Source of the DNA: an uncultured Spirochaetales bacterium
GTDB lineage: Bacteria > Spirochaetota > Spirochaetia > Sphaerochaetales > Sphaerochaetaceae
Assembly (NCBI GenBank): GCA_944393005.1
Contig: CALXYO010000002.1
Coordinates: forward strand, 124,001 to 188,000
Reading direction: 5' to 3'
DNA: 64,000 nt
Shown here piece after piece: positions 27,977-34,461 of this stretch. Under the pieces are notes generated by a model. It was not told where the DNA came from and made no database searches. It was given only the letters and a program-made list of their open reading frames with translations. How positions within the stretch are numbered: position 1 is the first letter of the stretch; every line of letters starts with the position of its first letter. Position numbers and translations under genes: made by a program.

Positions 27977-28065
27977 AGTGAGAATATCTCACCGATGCTG
28001 ATAAATTGGGTACCCAGAGCTATGATTTCCAGTAATATACCTGTCCTGATGACTTTTCCCCTCAT
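27973..28065 (-). CDS. Small hydrophobic peptide, 30 aa
   Basis: ATG 28065 to TAG 27975-27973 encodes 30 residues: a basic start (MRGKVIRTG) followed by one hydrophobic helix (ILLEIIALGTQF) and ISIGEIFSL. GGAGG lies 9 nt upstream and a near-consensus promoter is found at 28138-28166, so this is more than a chance frame. The stop overlaps the stop of the convergent AraC gene by 2 bp. It could be a small membrane regulator of the AraC sensor or transporter, or a type-I-toxin-like peptide. An overlapping frame from ATG 28069 gives a 26-residue hydrophilic peptide with closer Shine-Dalgarno spacing. Confidence 0.45.
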   Translation of the reverse strand: MRGKVIRTGILLEIIALGTQFISIGEIFSL

Positions 28066-28120
28066 CCATTTCCACCTCCCCTCACGCAGCTGAAACAAAG
28101 GGAAGCATCGAAACCCATTT

Positions 28121-28137
28121 AAATGCACTCTGCATTT
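28121..28137. promoter_or_regulatory. Operator-like palindrome at the small-ORF transcription start
   Basis: AAATGCA-CTC-TGCATTT, a perfect 7-bp inverted repeat with a 3-bp centre, directly adjoins the -10 box at 28138-28143 and covers the expected minus-strand transcription start. The position fits a repressor site. Confidence 0.45.
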
Positions 28138-28166
28138 ATTCTATTACGTTTCCATCATGATGTCAC
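28138..28166 (-). promoter_or_regulatory. Promoter of the small hydrophobic ORF
   Basis: Minus strand: GTGACA (28161-28166), 17-bp spacer, TAGAAT (28138-28143), both 5 of 6 matches to consensus. It predicts a leader of roughly 65 nt before the ATG at 28065. Confidence 0.55.
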
Positions 28167-28212
28167 CGAAGCAATTGCAGAAAACAGGAAACCTGAAGTG
28201 TGCATATATGAC

Positions 28213-28242
28213 AGAAGACTGCGGGAAATGCCGCAGCCTTCT
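28213..28242. other. Hairpin after the broken outer-membrane gene
   Basis: AGAAG-A-CTGCGG (28213-28224) pairs with CCGCAG-C-CTTCT (28231-28242) around a 6-nt loop, with one mismatch. It lies 22 bp past the stop of the minus-strand pseudogene. No T-run follows on either strand, so termination by it would be inefficient. Confidence 0.45.
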
Positions 28243-28263
28243 CATCAATGCTGATAATATTAA

Positions 28264-28889
28264 TCACCAGCAGTAGAAAACACCTGCATGAGGTGTCACC
28301 TGAACACCAAGCTTGCCTATGTTCATGCTGTCTGAATAATCGCCATATGATGAATTGACAATAGTCACGAACGGTACACCGAGATTAACACCGGCAAGGA
28401 TGCCGAAATGACCGAATCTGAATGCAAAGTCGGTATTGGCACTCACACCGAAACTGTGATAGCTGGAAGATACGGAATAGCCGTCTCCAGATGAGCTGCT
28501 TCCATGGTATGCATATTCAAGCCCGGCACCGAGAAGGAGATCGATGGAATCCGTAAGTCCAATTCTATACAGGAAGGTCACAGCCGGAGTGAAATCTGTT
28601 TCAGCAAGGTCATTGGAAACATCATGCCCATCATATCTTGTAGAGATATTCGCATCTGCTCCGAGTTTGATAGCCCTATATTCTCTTTCTCACCGAAAAA
28701 GAATGCACCGTAAAGATCAATAGCTACACCGTTGTCCACATAAGTGTCACTTCTTTCGCTCGTACCTTCAGGCTTCAGAGTGTAGATGTCAAAAGAAGGA
28801 CCGGCATTGATCCCCGCAAAACCTCCGGCAAAAACATTTGCAATCAGGATGGATACTACCAGCAGGAGAGTGATAATTTTTTTCGTCAA
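28264..28889 (-). pseudogene. Outer-membrane beta-barrel protein, frameshifted and 5'-disrupted
   Basis: The signal peptide and first strands are read from 28889 (TTG; KKIITLLLVVSILIANVFAGG), but the frame breaks near 28685 after FFFGEKE. Reading on in the neighbouring frame gives EREYRAIKLGADANISTRYDG and continues to TAA-type stop at 28264, with alternating hydrophobic strands and a terminal aromatic residue (FYCW). One missing base (or two extra) would restore a barrel of about 208 aa. The usual ATG-AAA start is missing because the tnpB remnant runs into codon 1. A sequencing error could explain the frameshift but not the lost start. Confidence 0.75.
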
Positions 28890-29199
28890 CGACCCTCAGG
28901 ACTAGCTGAAGGCTTGGACGTGAGCGTTTTGCCCACAGGCTCCGTCTCCGGTTTGCCTGTGGCACCCCATCCATACGGCTGATTGACTGCAGCCTGCCCG
29001 GATTGCTGGACCCGGGTGATGTAATTGTCGCGGATGTTAATGGCGGCATTCACATCTGCATGCATCTGGACGTGCTGTTGTTGCTGATGAGACAGTCCAC
29101 GGACATGTTGAAGGCCCTTGCATATTGTTTCCTTGTCTCGATGATTGATGATTTTTCATCTCCTGACAATTTAGGAAAAATACTAACTGTTCTTCTCAT
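28886..29199 (-). pseudogene. tnpB: tnpB (IS605-type) remnant with internal deletion
   Basis: On the minus strand ATG 29199 opens a frame beginning MRRTVSIFPKL, continuing EKSSIIETRKQYARAFNMS, as in the TnpB N-terminus. In another frame, from about 29060 down to TGA 28888-28886, lies the TnpB C-terminus: ADVNAAINIRDNYI (with the third catalytic Asp), then a Gly/Pro-rich tail VNQPYGWGATGKPETE. The roughly 300 residues between them are gone. The gene is divergent from the tnpA remnant, as in IS605. Confidence 0.75.
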
Positions 29200-29326
29200 G
29201 TCCTTATCATACCGCTTCAATAATCGGCTTCACAACGGATGTTGTAAGGAGTTATCTGGAAGCTGATGGTTTTTCTCTCTTACACTGCGGAAAGAAAGAA
29301 AGGACACAGGTGTGATTGATTGAGAG

Positions 29327-29677
29327 ATGCTAAAGATACTCTCTCAAGGAATGGTGGTGGTAGACACGAAGACAATACTGGCACAGGTCTGTGCCGAGTA
29401 CGGCTGGAGTCTCAAGGCCATAGAGATAATGCCTGACCATGTGCATCTTTTTCTGGAGGCATCTCCTGATGATACACCCTCTTCAATAGCGCGTACGCTG
29501 AAGTCGATTTCCGCTGTCCACATCTTCACGGCCTTCCCAAAACTGAAGGAACGCAAGTTCTGGGGCTCCGGTCTCTGGTCCCGTGGCTGCTACTATGGAA
29601 GCGTCGGTGCCGTTACTGAAGAGAGTGTGAAGAAGTATATTGAAAACCAGAAATCCAACATCGGAGGTAGCGAATGA
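29327..29677 (+). pseudogene. tnpA: tnpA (IS200/IS605 Y1 transposase) remnant
   Basis: 116 codons matching the Y1 HUH transposase: the HUH motif in IMPDHVHLF and the tyrosine helix ESVKKYIENQ are intact, as is KFWGSGLWSRGCYYGSVG. The N-terminal strand that normally precedes (the HxVWxTKYR region) is missing. Upstream in frame there are stops (for example TGA at about 29321), and only scattered resemblance remains back to about 29206. It may therefore be inactive, although both catalytic motifs survive. Confidence 0.75.
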
Positions 29678-29871
29678 TGAAATGCCCGACATGTGGCAAG
29701 GCTATGGTCAAAGGAGCTGTCATATCTTCAAGCAGCATGCCATTCAGCACGAATGTCATGTTCAAGCCTGACAGGAATGATGGATCTTGCCCTCTTGCTC
29801 TTGAACACAAGGCGGAGGCATATGTCTGCCAATCCTGTGGACATGTATTTGCCGATTACAAGATCAAATAA
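29674..29871 (+). CDS. Small zinc-ribbon protein
   Basis: A 65-aa protein with two CxxC knuckles: CPTCGK at the start and CQSCGH near the end, about 47 residues apart, as in small zinc-ribbon families (possibly DUF6487-like). The first ATG (29674) overlaps the tnpA stop by 4 bp and a second ATG follows; GGAGGT lies 6 nt upstream within the tnpA end, so translation is well supported. The context suggests a passenger gene of the insertion element. The function is unknown. Confidence 0.6.
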   Translation: MMKCPTCGKAMVKGAVISSSSMPFSTNVMFKPDRNDGSCPLALEHKAEAYVCQSCGHVFADYKIK

Positions 29872-29940
29872 TCATTGCCGCCTTCATCCGGCAGGACAAG
29901 CCTTGCCGGTTTTCTGGCGGCTAACTTTATAAATGATTAT
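29868..29940. repeat. Nested inverted repeat at the end of the IS-linked zinc-ribbon gene
   Basis: Three arm pairs nest around one centre: ATAATCATT/AATGATTAT (29868-29876, 29932-29940), GCCGCC/GGCGGC (29877-29882, 29916-29921) and CCGGCA/TGCCGG (29888-29893, 29904-29909). The zinc-ribbon stop codon lies in the left arm. The inner stem followed by TTTTC can also act as a plus-strand terminator. Subterminal hairpins are typical of IS200/IS605 ends. Confidence 0.6.
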
Positions 29941-29971
29941 CGACAAAATAATGATCGCTCAAAACTTGAAT

Positions 29972-30000
29972 TTGACTCACATTAACCCATTGAATATAAT
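29972..30000 (+). promoter_or_regulatory. Strong promoter of the ATPase/Asp23-like gene
   Basis: TTGACT (29972-29977), 17-bp spacer, perfect TATAAT (29995-30000). The ATG at 30009 begins 8 nt after the -10, with no Shine-Dalgarno between, so the transcript is predicted to start at the AUG. Confidence 0.75.
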
Positions 30001-30008
30001 TTCACCTG

Positions 30009-30866
30009 ATGAACAGAATATTCAAATTCGCATTCTCTCATCTCAATGGTGTGAAAGTCTATGCTCTGGTCGGGCGATCCGGAACAGGGAAAAGCCACCA
30101 CAGCAAGCTTGTGGCACAGAAACACCATATAGATCTGATCATAGATGACGGTCTCCTCATAAAAGGCGACAAGATACTTGCCGGCCATTCTGCAAAGAGA
30201 GACCCAAATTTCCTTGTCGCTGTAAAAACCGCGGTTTTTGATGATGATGCCCACAGGGAAGAAGTCATCGAAGCCCTTCTCAAGGAGAAATACAAGAAGA
30301 TACTCATAATCGGAACAAGCGAGAAAATGGTCAACAAGATTGCCCAGCGCCTCAACCTTCCTCCTGTAAGCAAGGTCTTCCATATTGAGGAAGTTGCAAG
30401 CGAAGAGGAAATCGAGACTGCGATGAGAATCCGCTATACGGAAGGAAAGCATGTCATACCCGTTCCGTCGATAGAAATAACACGCAACTACCCCCAGATC
30501 GTCTATGACAGCATGAAAGTGTTTTTCGGAAAGAGGATTCCATTCAAGAAAAAACAGAGTTTTGAGAAGACAATAGTCCGTCCTGAGTTCAGCCGCCCCG
30601 ACAAGGATGCCGTGAATGAAAACACTCTCATGCAGATGGTTAAGCACTGCATCGATGAATACGACAAGGTAATAAAAGTCAAACGGGTCAGGACAACTGC
30701 ACTGAAGAACAATGAATATGACATCAACGTGACCCTGCAGGTTCCGCTCAGACACTATATCGGACAGACCATGAGTGAACTTCAGGAATACATTGCCGAC
30801 TGTATTGAAAAATACGGCGGAATCATGGTGCACCAGGTATCTATAGAAATCGAAGAATGGGGCTAA
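30009..30866 (+). CDS. P-loop ATPase with Asp23-like C-terminal domain
   Basis: A 285-aa protein. The N-terminal half is a P-loop domain with Walker A GRSGTGKS (about residues 23-30), then a Walker-B-like DLIIDDGLL. Residues about 225-285 (VTLQVPLRHYIGQTMSELQEYIADCI, then VHQVSIEIEEWG) resemble half of the Asp23/Gls24 fold, known from envelope-stress proteins. The two parts in one chain are unusual. It is driven by its own strong promoter, and its stop overlaps the convergent pcnB by 4 bp. The role is unknown; kinase or ATPase activity is inferred only from the P-loop. Confidence 0.65.
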   Translation: MNRIFKFAFSHLNGVKVYALVGRSGTGKSHHSKLVAQKHHIDLIIDDGLLIKGDKILAGHSAKRDPNFLVAVKTAVFDDDAHREEVIEALLKEKYKKILIIGTSEKMVNKIAQRLNLPPVSKVFHIEEVASEEEIETAMRIRYTEGKHVIPVPSIEITRNYPQIVYDSMKVFFGKRIPFKKKQSFEKTIVRPEFSRPDKDAVNENTLMQMVKHCIDEYDKVIKVKRVRTTALKNNEYDINVTLQVPLRHYIGQTMSELQEYIADCIEKYGGIMVHQVSIEIEEWG

Positions 30867-32083
30867 AGATCGTGAGCCTCGGCACTTGATGCTGCCTGTG
30901 AGATATCAGCAGGCTGGCCGGATGAGGCCTTTGCATTATCCTTTTTCTTTCTTGAGTTCTTGTATTTATAACGCTGGCTTCTGGCTGATGCGGCGGCGTT
31001 CTTCTTTCTTGACGGAGCATTCTTTCGCTTCTGGATTGAAACAGTCTTGAGTCCATCCTGAGCAAGGATGAGGTCAACTGCCTTCTCAATCTCATAATTC
31101 GGAGGAGTCAGAGGTGCGACAAACACCTTGATCTGCCTGAAAAGCTCATGACTCAGCTCACTCACACTCATGTGTGACTCATCATACACCAGTACAGGAC
31201 GGGCTATGATCTGAAGAATATCGGCAAGAGTAAAGGACGTGCCGCTGCTCTTAGCACTCATGACTTTCTCATCAAGTTCCTGTAAAGATGAAAGCACGTT
31301 GGAGTATTTTATATACATCTCAAAACCGGGAAGAATGAAAGGAAGCAGATTATACTTATGCAATGCAAGCATTACCTGACAAGAACATCCGGAATTGAAT
31401 ATTTTCAGTGCCTCATCGGTAAGACGGGAGATGGATACATGCTCAAGGCAGGAAGAATCCCTTTTCAATGCTCTTTTCACATCCCATTTGAGACGAAAAC
31501 CCGTAGTGCAGCTGTATTTTACCGCCCTTATCATCCTGACAGGATCCTCCTTAAACGAATATGAAAGAGGAATGAGACTTCTTATAACCTTTTTCCTTAT
31601 GTCCTCAAGTCCATTGTTGAAATCAAGAAGGTGACCGTCAAGCGGATTGTAATAAAGAGCGTTTATGGAGAAGTCCCTGCGTCTCGCATCCTGCTCTATT
31701 GTACCGAAAATATTGTTGTTTCCTTCTTCAAAATTTTCCTCATCCGAGCGGAATGTAGTGACTTCTATAATCTTTGCAGCAAAGAAGAGATGCACTATGC
31801 GGAATCTTTTTCCTATGATCCGGCTGTTCCAGAAAAGGCGCTGTATCTGCTTGGGGCTTGCCGATGTGGCGATATCGAAATCCTTGGGACGTTTTCCCAG
31901 TATCATATCGCGTACGGCACCGCCGACCACATATGCCTTATACCCGTGTGACCACATCTTCCTTATCGCCCACAGACAATCCTTGTCTATCTGGCTGTTA
32001 TGAATGTTATGTTCCTTGGAAGTGTAGACTTTCGCAACCGCAACACGCCTGCCCTTCTCATCACTCTTATATCGTGTAAACAT
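30863..32083 (-). CDS. pcnB: Poly(A) polymerase / CCA-transferase family protein PcnB
   Basis: A 406-aa class-II nucleotidyltransferase that adds poly(A) tails to RNA. It has the head motif VVGGAVRDMILGKRPKDFDIATSA with the catalytic Asp pair, the basic RRRDFSINALYY block, and a neck with RMIRAVKY. The C-terminus is very basic (Lys/Arg-rich, residues about 355-395), typical of poly(A) polymerase I rather than a CCA enzyme. The start at 32083 has a weak AGGA upstream; a longer frame to 32134 is possible. Confidence 0.88.
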   Translation of the reverse strand: MFTRYKSDEKGRRVAVAKVYTSKEHNIHNSQIDKDCLWAIRKMWSHGYKAYVVGGAVRDMILGKRPKDFDIATSASPKQIQRLFWNSRIIGKRFRIVHLFFAAKIIEVTTFRSDEENFEEGNNNIFGTIEQDARRRDFSINALYYNPLDGHLLDFNNGLEDIRKKVIRSLIPLSYSFKEDPVRMIRAVKYSCTTGFRLKWDVKRALKRDSSCLEHVSISRLTDEALKIFNSGCSCQVMLALHKYNLLPFILPGFEMYIKYSNVLSSLQELDEKVMSAKSSGTSFTLADILQIIARPVLVYDESHMSVSELSHELFRQIKVFVAPLTPPNYEIEKAVDLILAQDGLKTVSIQKRKNAPSRKKNAAASARSQRYKYKNSRKKKDNAKASSGQPADISQAASSAEAHDL

Positions 32084-32139
32084 CAAGCAATCCTGAAATT
32101 GAAAAGCATGGAAAACAGCCTTCCGATGCTTCATGATCC

Positions 32140-32400
32140 GGAAAAAATCCGGACGACACTAATTTAGATTATCAGCGCCATTGAGGTCAAGAGAATCCAG
32201 ATATCTTCTACCTGAGCGGTATAAGTGTTATTTCCCACATTCTGATACATGGTTTCATGAAATGATCAAGAGCCACATTCAGATTTCACACATGGTGCGG
32301 AACTGCTAAATACGCAGTAGCTGTTCCACTTATAATCTGCGATGTGGGCAGCCCCGTTACAAACCTTCTATACAAATTAGAATTAATCTGACCTTCTCTA
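32140..32400. other. Gene-free region with inverted repeats
   Basis: No credible gene. It holds an imperfect long hairpin: CCACATTCAGATT (32273-32285) against AATCTGCGATGTGG (32334-32347), enclosing GGAAC-T-GCT/AGC-T-GTTCC (32299-32307, 32319-32327). A diverged copy of its left part (CCACATTCTGAT...ACATGG) lies at 32235-32252. It could be an unrecognised structured RNA or a decayed mobile-element end. Confidence 0.35.
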
Positions 32401-32437
32401 AAAACAAAAAACTGCATCTGAGTGTTTCAAATGCAGT
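32401..32437 (-). terminator. Rho-independent terminator of tRNA-Cys
   Basis: Minus strand: ACTGCAT (32437-32431) pairs with ATGCAGT (32417-32411), followed by TTTTTGTTTT (32410-32401). It lies about 40 nt after the tRNA 3' end. Confidence 0.75.
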
Positions 32438-32477
32438 TTTCTTCTCCAAAGCTGGATTAACATAGAAGTCAGATTAA

Positions 32478-32551
32478 AGGTGCCGATCGGATTCGAACCG
32501 ATGAAAGACGGTTTTGCAGACCGTTCCCTTAGGCCACTTGGGTACAGCACC
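32478..32551 (-). tRNA. tRNA-Cys (anticodon GCA)
   Basis: On the minus strand a 74-nt cloverleaf: acceptor GGTGCTG/CGGCACC, D arm with AAGTGG, anticodon stem ACGGT/ACCGT with loop CTGCAAA (anticodon GCA), T loop TTCGAAT, and discriminator U at 32478, which is characteristic of cysteine tRNA. CCA is not encoded. A possible promoter (TTGAAT, 17 bp, TTAAAG) lies upstream. Confidence 0.95.
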
Positions 32552-32631
32552 ATTGACGAATGTGAACTTTAACACATCTACCGTAATTTATTCAAGAGGT
32601 AATTTATTAGATTAAGAATACAGAATTGTGG

Positions 32632-32637
32632 TATGAT
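32632..32637 (+). promoter_or_regulatory. -10 box of the barrel-protein gene
   Basis: TATGAT (5 of 6 consensus) ends 6 nt before ATG 32644, preceded by GTGG. No convincing -35 or Shine-Dalgarno is present, so the gene may be read from a leaderless mRNA. Confidence 0.4.
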
Positions 32638-32643
32638 CTTGTC

Positions 32644-33261
32644 ATGAGAAAATTAACTACATCTGTCATGATTTTACTGTTTTCCCTTTCATCAGTCTGG
32701 GCACTGAATGAAGTCCAGGAATCCCCTTATCCCCCGACATATTCCTACACTACGATCAGCACCGGCTTCAGCATCAGCGCTGCAGACGGAGAGGAAGTTC
32801 GTAATGCAGTACCTGTATCATTTCAGGCAGGGGTACTGTCAAACAATGAAAGCGGATCAATGGCAATGGGATTCGGCACACGTATCGATATCGGATTCGG
32901 CATCGGCAGCAACAGCCGAAACATCTCGATAGACACAATGGCAGGGCTTGACATGCTGTTCCGTTTCAACAGGTCGTTTGCCATTGATGTGCTGGCAGGA
33001 TGTGCATTCGGCTTCATCGGAACGGATGAGAATCCGGATATACTGACAATAGGGCCGGCACTGTCTGCCGCACTGAGAATAACACCGGCTGGTTTTTCAG
33101 CTGTTGCACTTGATGCGGGAGCTGCCGTATACGGGCAGTTCGGAATAGGAGATGAATACACTGGTGTCAATTTCGTACCTTATGTATCCATCACATTCGA
33201 CATATCATCATGGCCCGTCCTCTTCCATCCCTACCATTCATCCCATGTGATAATTTTCTGA
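32644..33261 (+). CDS. Exported beta-barrel protein
   Basis: A 205-aa protein with a signal peptide (RKLTTSVMILLFSLSSVWA). The mature chain is made of alternating-residue amphipathic strands rich in Gly, Ser and Phe/Ile (for example MGFGTRIDIGFGIGS, FSAVALDAGAAVYGQFGIG), the appearance of small spirochaetal outer-membrane barrels. Start 32644 is preferred over 32626 because it places the signal peptide at the N-terminus. Similar proteins are encoded at 28.3 and 61.8 kb. Confidence 0.7.
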   Translation: MRKLTTSVMILLFSLSSVWALNEVQESPYPPTYSYTTISTGFSISAADGEEVRNAVPVSFQAGVLSNNESGSMAMGFGTRIDIGFGIGSNSRNISIDTMAGLDMLFRFNRSFAIDVLAGCAFGFIGTDENPDILTIGPALSAALRITPAGFSAVALDAGAAVYGQFGIGDEYTGVNFVPYVSITFDISSWPVLFHPYHSSHVIIF

Positions 33262-33324
33262 GCCTTTCAATTTTTCTTTTCCCCTCTCCTTTCCCGGTAT
33301 ATCATTCAGGAAAGGAGATTTTTT

Positions 33325-34461
33325 ATGGATGACTATTTCAACGAATATGAGAAAAAGTATTCACACTGCGTCTGGATTCCGTTTGAAAAGCTTGAATCTT
33401 TCATGAAGGATGTTCTCATGGCAAGCGGTGTTCCTGAAAGTGACGCACAGATTGTCAGCGATGTGCTGATCACATCAGATAAAAGAGGAATAGATTCTCA
33501 TGGAATCGGAAGGCTGAAACCTATTTACATAGACCGCATTGATGCGGGAATACTGAACCCTGTTACAAAAATTGAAATAATCAAGGACGAGAAAGCCTGT
33601 GTCACGATCGACGGTCACAATGGCATGGGTCATGTCATTGCGAAAAAAGCCATGGAAATGGCCATCAGAAAGGCTGAAGAATACGGACTCGGCATGGCAG
33701 TCGTGAGAAACTCAACACACTACGGAATCGCCGGCTACTATGCGACCATGGCAACAGAAAAGAACATGATAGGAATCACCGGCACCAATGCACGTCCTTC
33801 AATAGCCCCGACTTTCGGCGTTGAGAACATGATGGGTACAAACCCTCTTACTTTCGCACTGCCGACAGATGAGGCTTTCCCGTTCGTTCTGGACTGTGCC
33901 ACAAGTGTGACACAGAGAGGAAAGATCGAGGTTTACGGCAGAGCCGGAAAGGATCTTCCCCATGGCTGGGTGATAGACGAGAATGGAAACGACAGAACTG
34001 ACACGGCAGGAGTGCTTGAAGATCTCACGAAAGGGAAAGCAGCGCTCACACCGCTGGGCGGCATCGGAGAAGAAAACGGAGGATATAAAGGCTACGGGTA
34101 TGCGGCTGTTGTCGAGATACTCTCAGCCGCACTCCAGGACGGTTCATGGATGAAAGCTCTGAACGGAAGAAACGATGCCGGCAGGATGATACCCTATCCT
34201 CTTGGACATTTCTTCATTGCGATCAACCCTGCATTCTTCATGGGAACTGAAACATTCAGGCTTATCGCGGGAACCATCTGCAGACAGCTCAGGGCAAGCA
34301 GGAAAGCCCCGGGAGAGGACCGCATTTTCACAGCCGGAGAAAAAGAATACCTTGCATGGCAGTACAGGAAGATACACGGCTGCCCTGTACCGCCGTCACT
34401 GCAGAAAGTCATAAAGGAGCTCACTTCACGCTTCAGACTTGATTACTCCTGGGAATTCTGA
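33325..34461 (+). CDS. Malate/L-lactate dehydrogenase family oxidoreductase
   Basis: A 378-aa member of the Ldh-2/MDH-2 family (YlbC/ComC/AllD-like), NAD(P)H-dependent reductases of malate, lactate, ureidoglycolate or related 2-oxo acids. It has SHGIGRL with the catalytic His, the NSTHYGIAGYYATMA block, and GTNPLTFALP. AAAGGAG sits 7 nt before ATG 33325. The C-terminal 25 residues overlap the convergent gene by 19 bp. The exact substrate cannot be told from sequence. Confidence 0.9.
   Translation: MDDYFNEYEKKYSHCVWIPFEKLESFMKDVLMASGVPESDAQIVSDVLITSDKRGIDSHGIGRLKPIYIDRIDAGILNPVTKIEIIKDEKACVTIDGHNGMGHVIAKKAMEMAIRKAEEYGLGMAVVRNSTHYGIAGYYATMATEKNMIGITGTNARPSIAPTFGVENMMGTNPLTFALPTDEAFPFVLDCATSVTQRGKIEVYGRAGKDLPHGWVIDENGNDRTDTAGVLEDLTKGKAALTPLGGIGEENGGYKGYGYAAVVEILSAALQDGSWMKALNGRNDAGRMIPYPLGHFFIAINPAFFMGTETFRLIAGTICRQLRASRKAPGEDRIFTAGEKEYLAWQYRKIHGCPVPPSLQKVIKELTSRFRLDYSWEF

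Larger units (their letters stand above)
28886..29940. mobile_element. Degenerate IS200/IS605-family element
   Basis: The span holds a deleted tnpB (minus), a 5'-truncated tnpA (plus), a zinc-ribbon gene overlapping the end of tnpA, and a nested inverted repeat at 29868-29940. The left limit is the junction with the outer-membrane gene at 28886-28889. The right limit is inferred from the inverted repeat and is uncertain; no target TTAC-type tetramer could be assigned. Confidence 0.55.

Noticed and set aside
29003-29266. Plus-strand 87-codon open frame between tnpB and tnpA remnants
   Set aside because: It is antisense to the readable TnpB N- and C-terminal fragments and shows no family features.
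32160-32252. Short minus-strand frames upstream of pcnB (a 28-codon frame and an RRYLDSLDLNGADNLN-like tail)
   Set aside because: They look protein-like over a few codons but have no ribosome-binding site or continuous frame; at most a fragment of a decayed gene.
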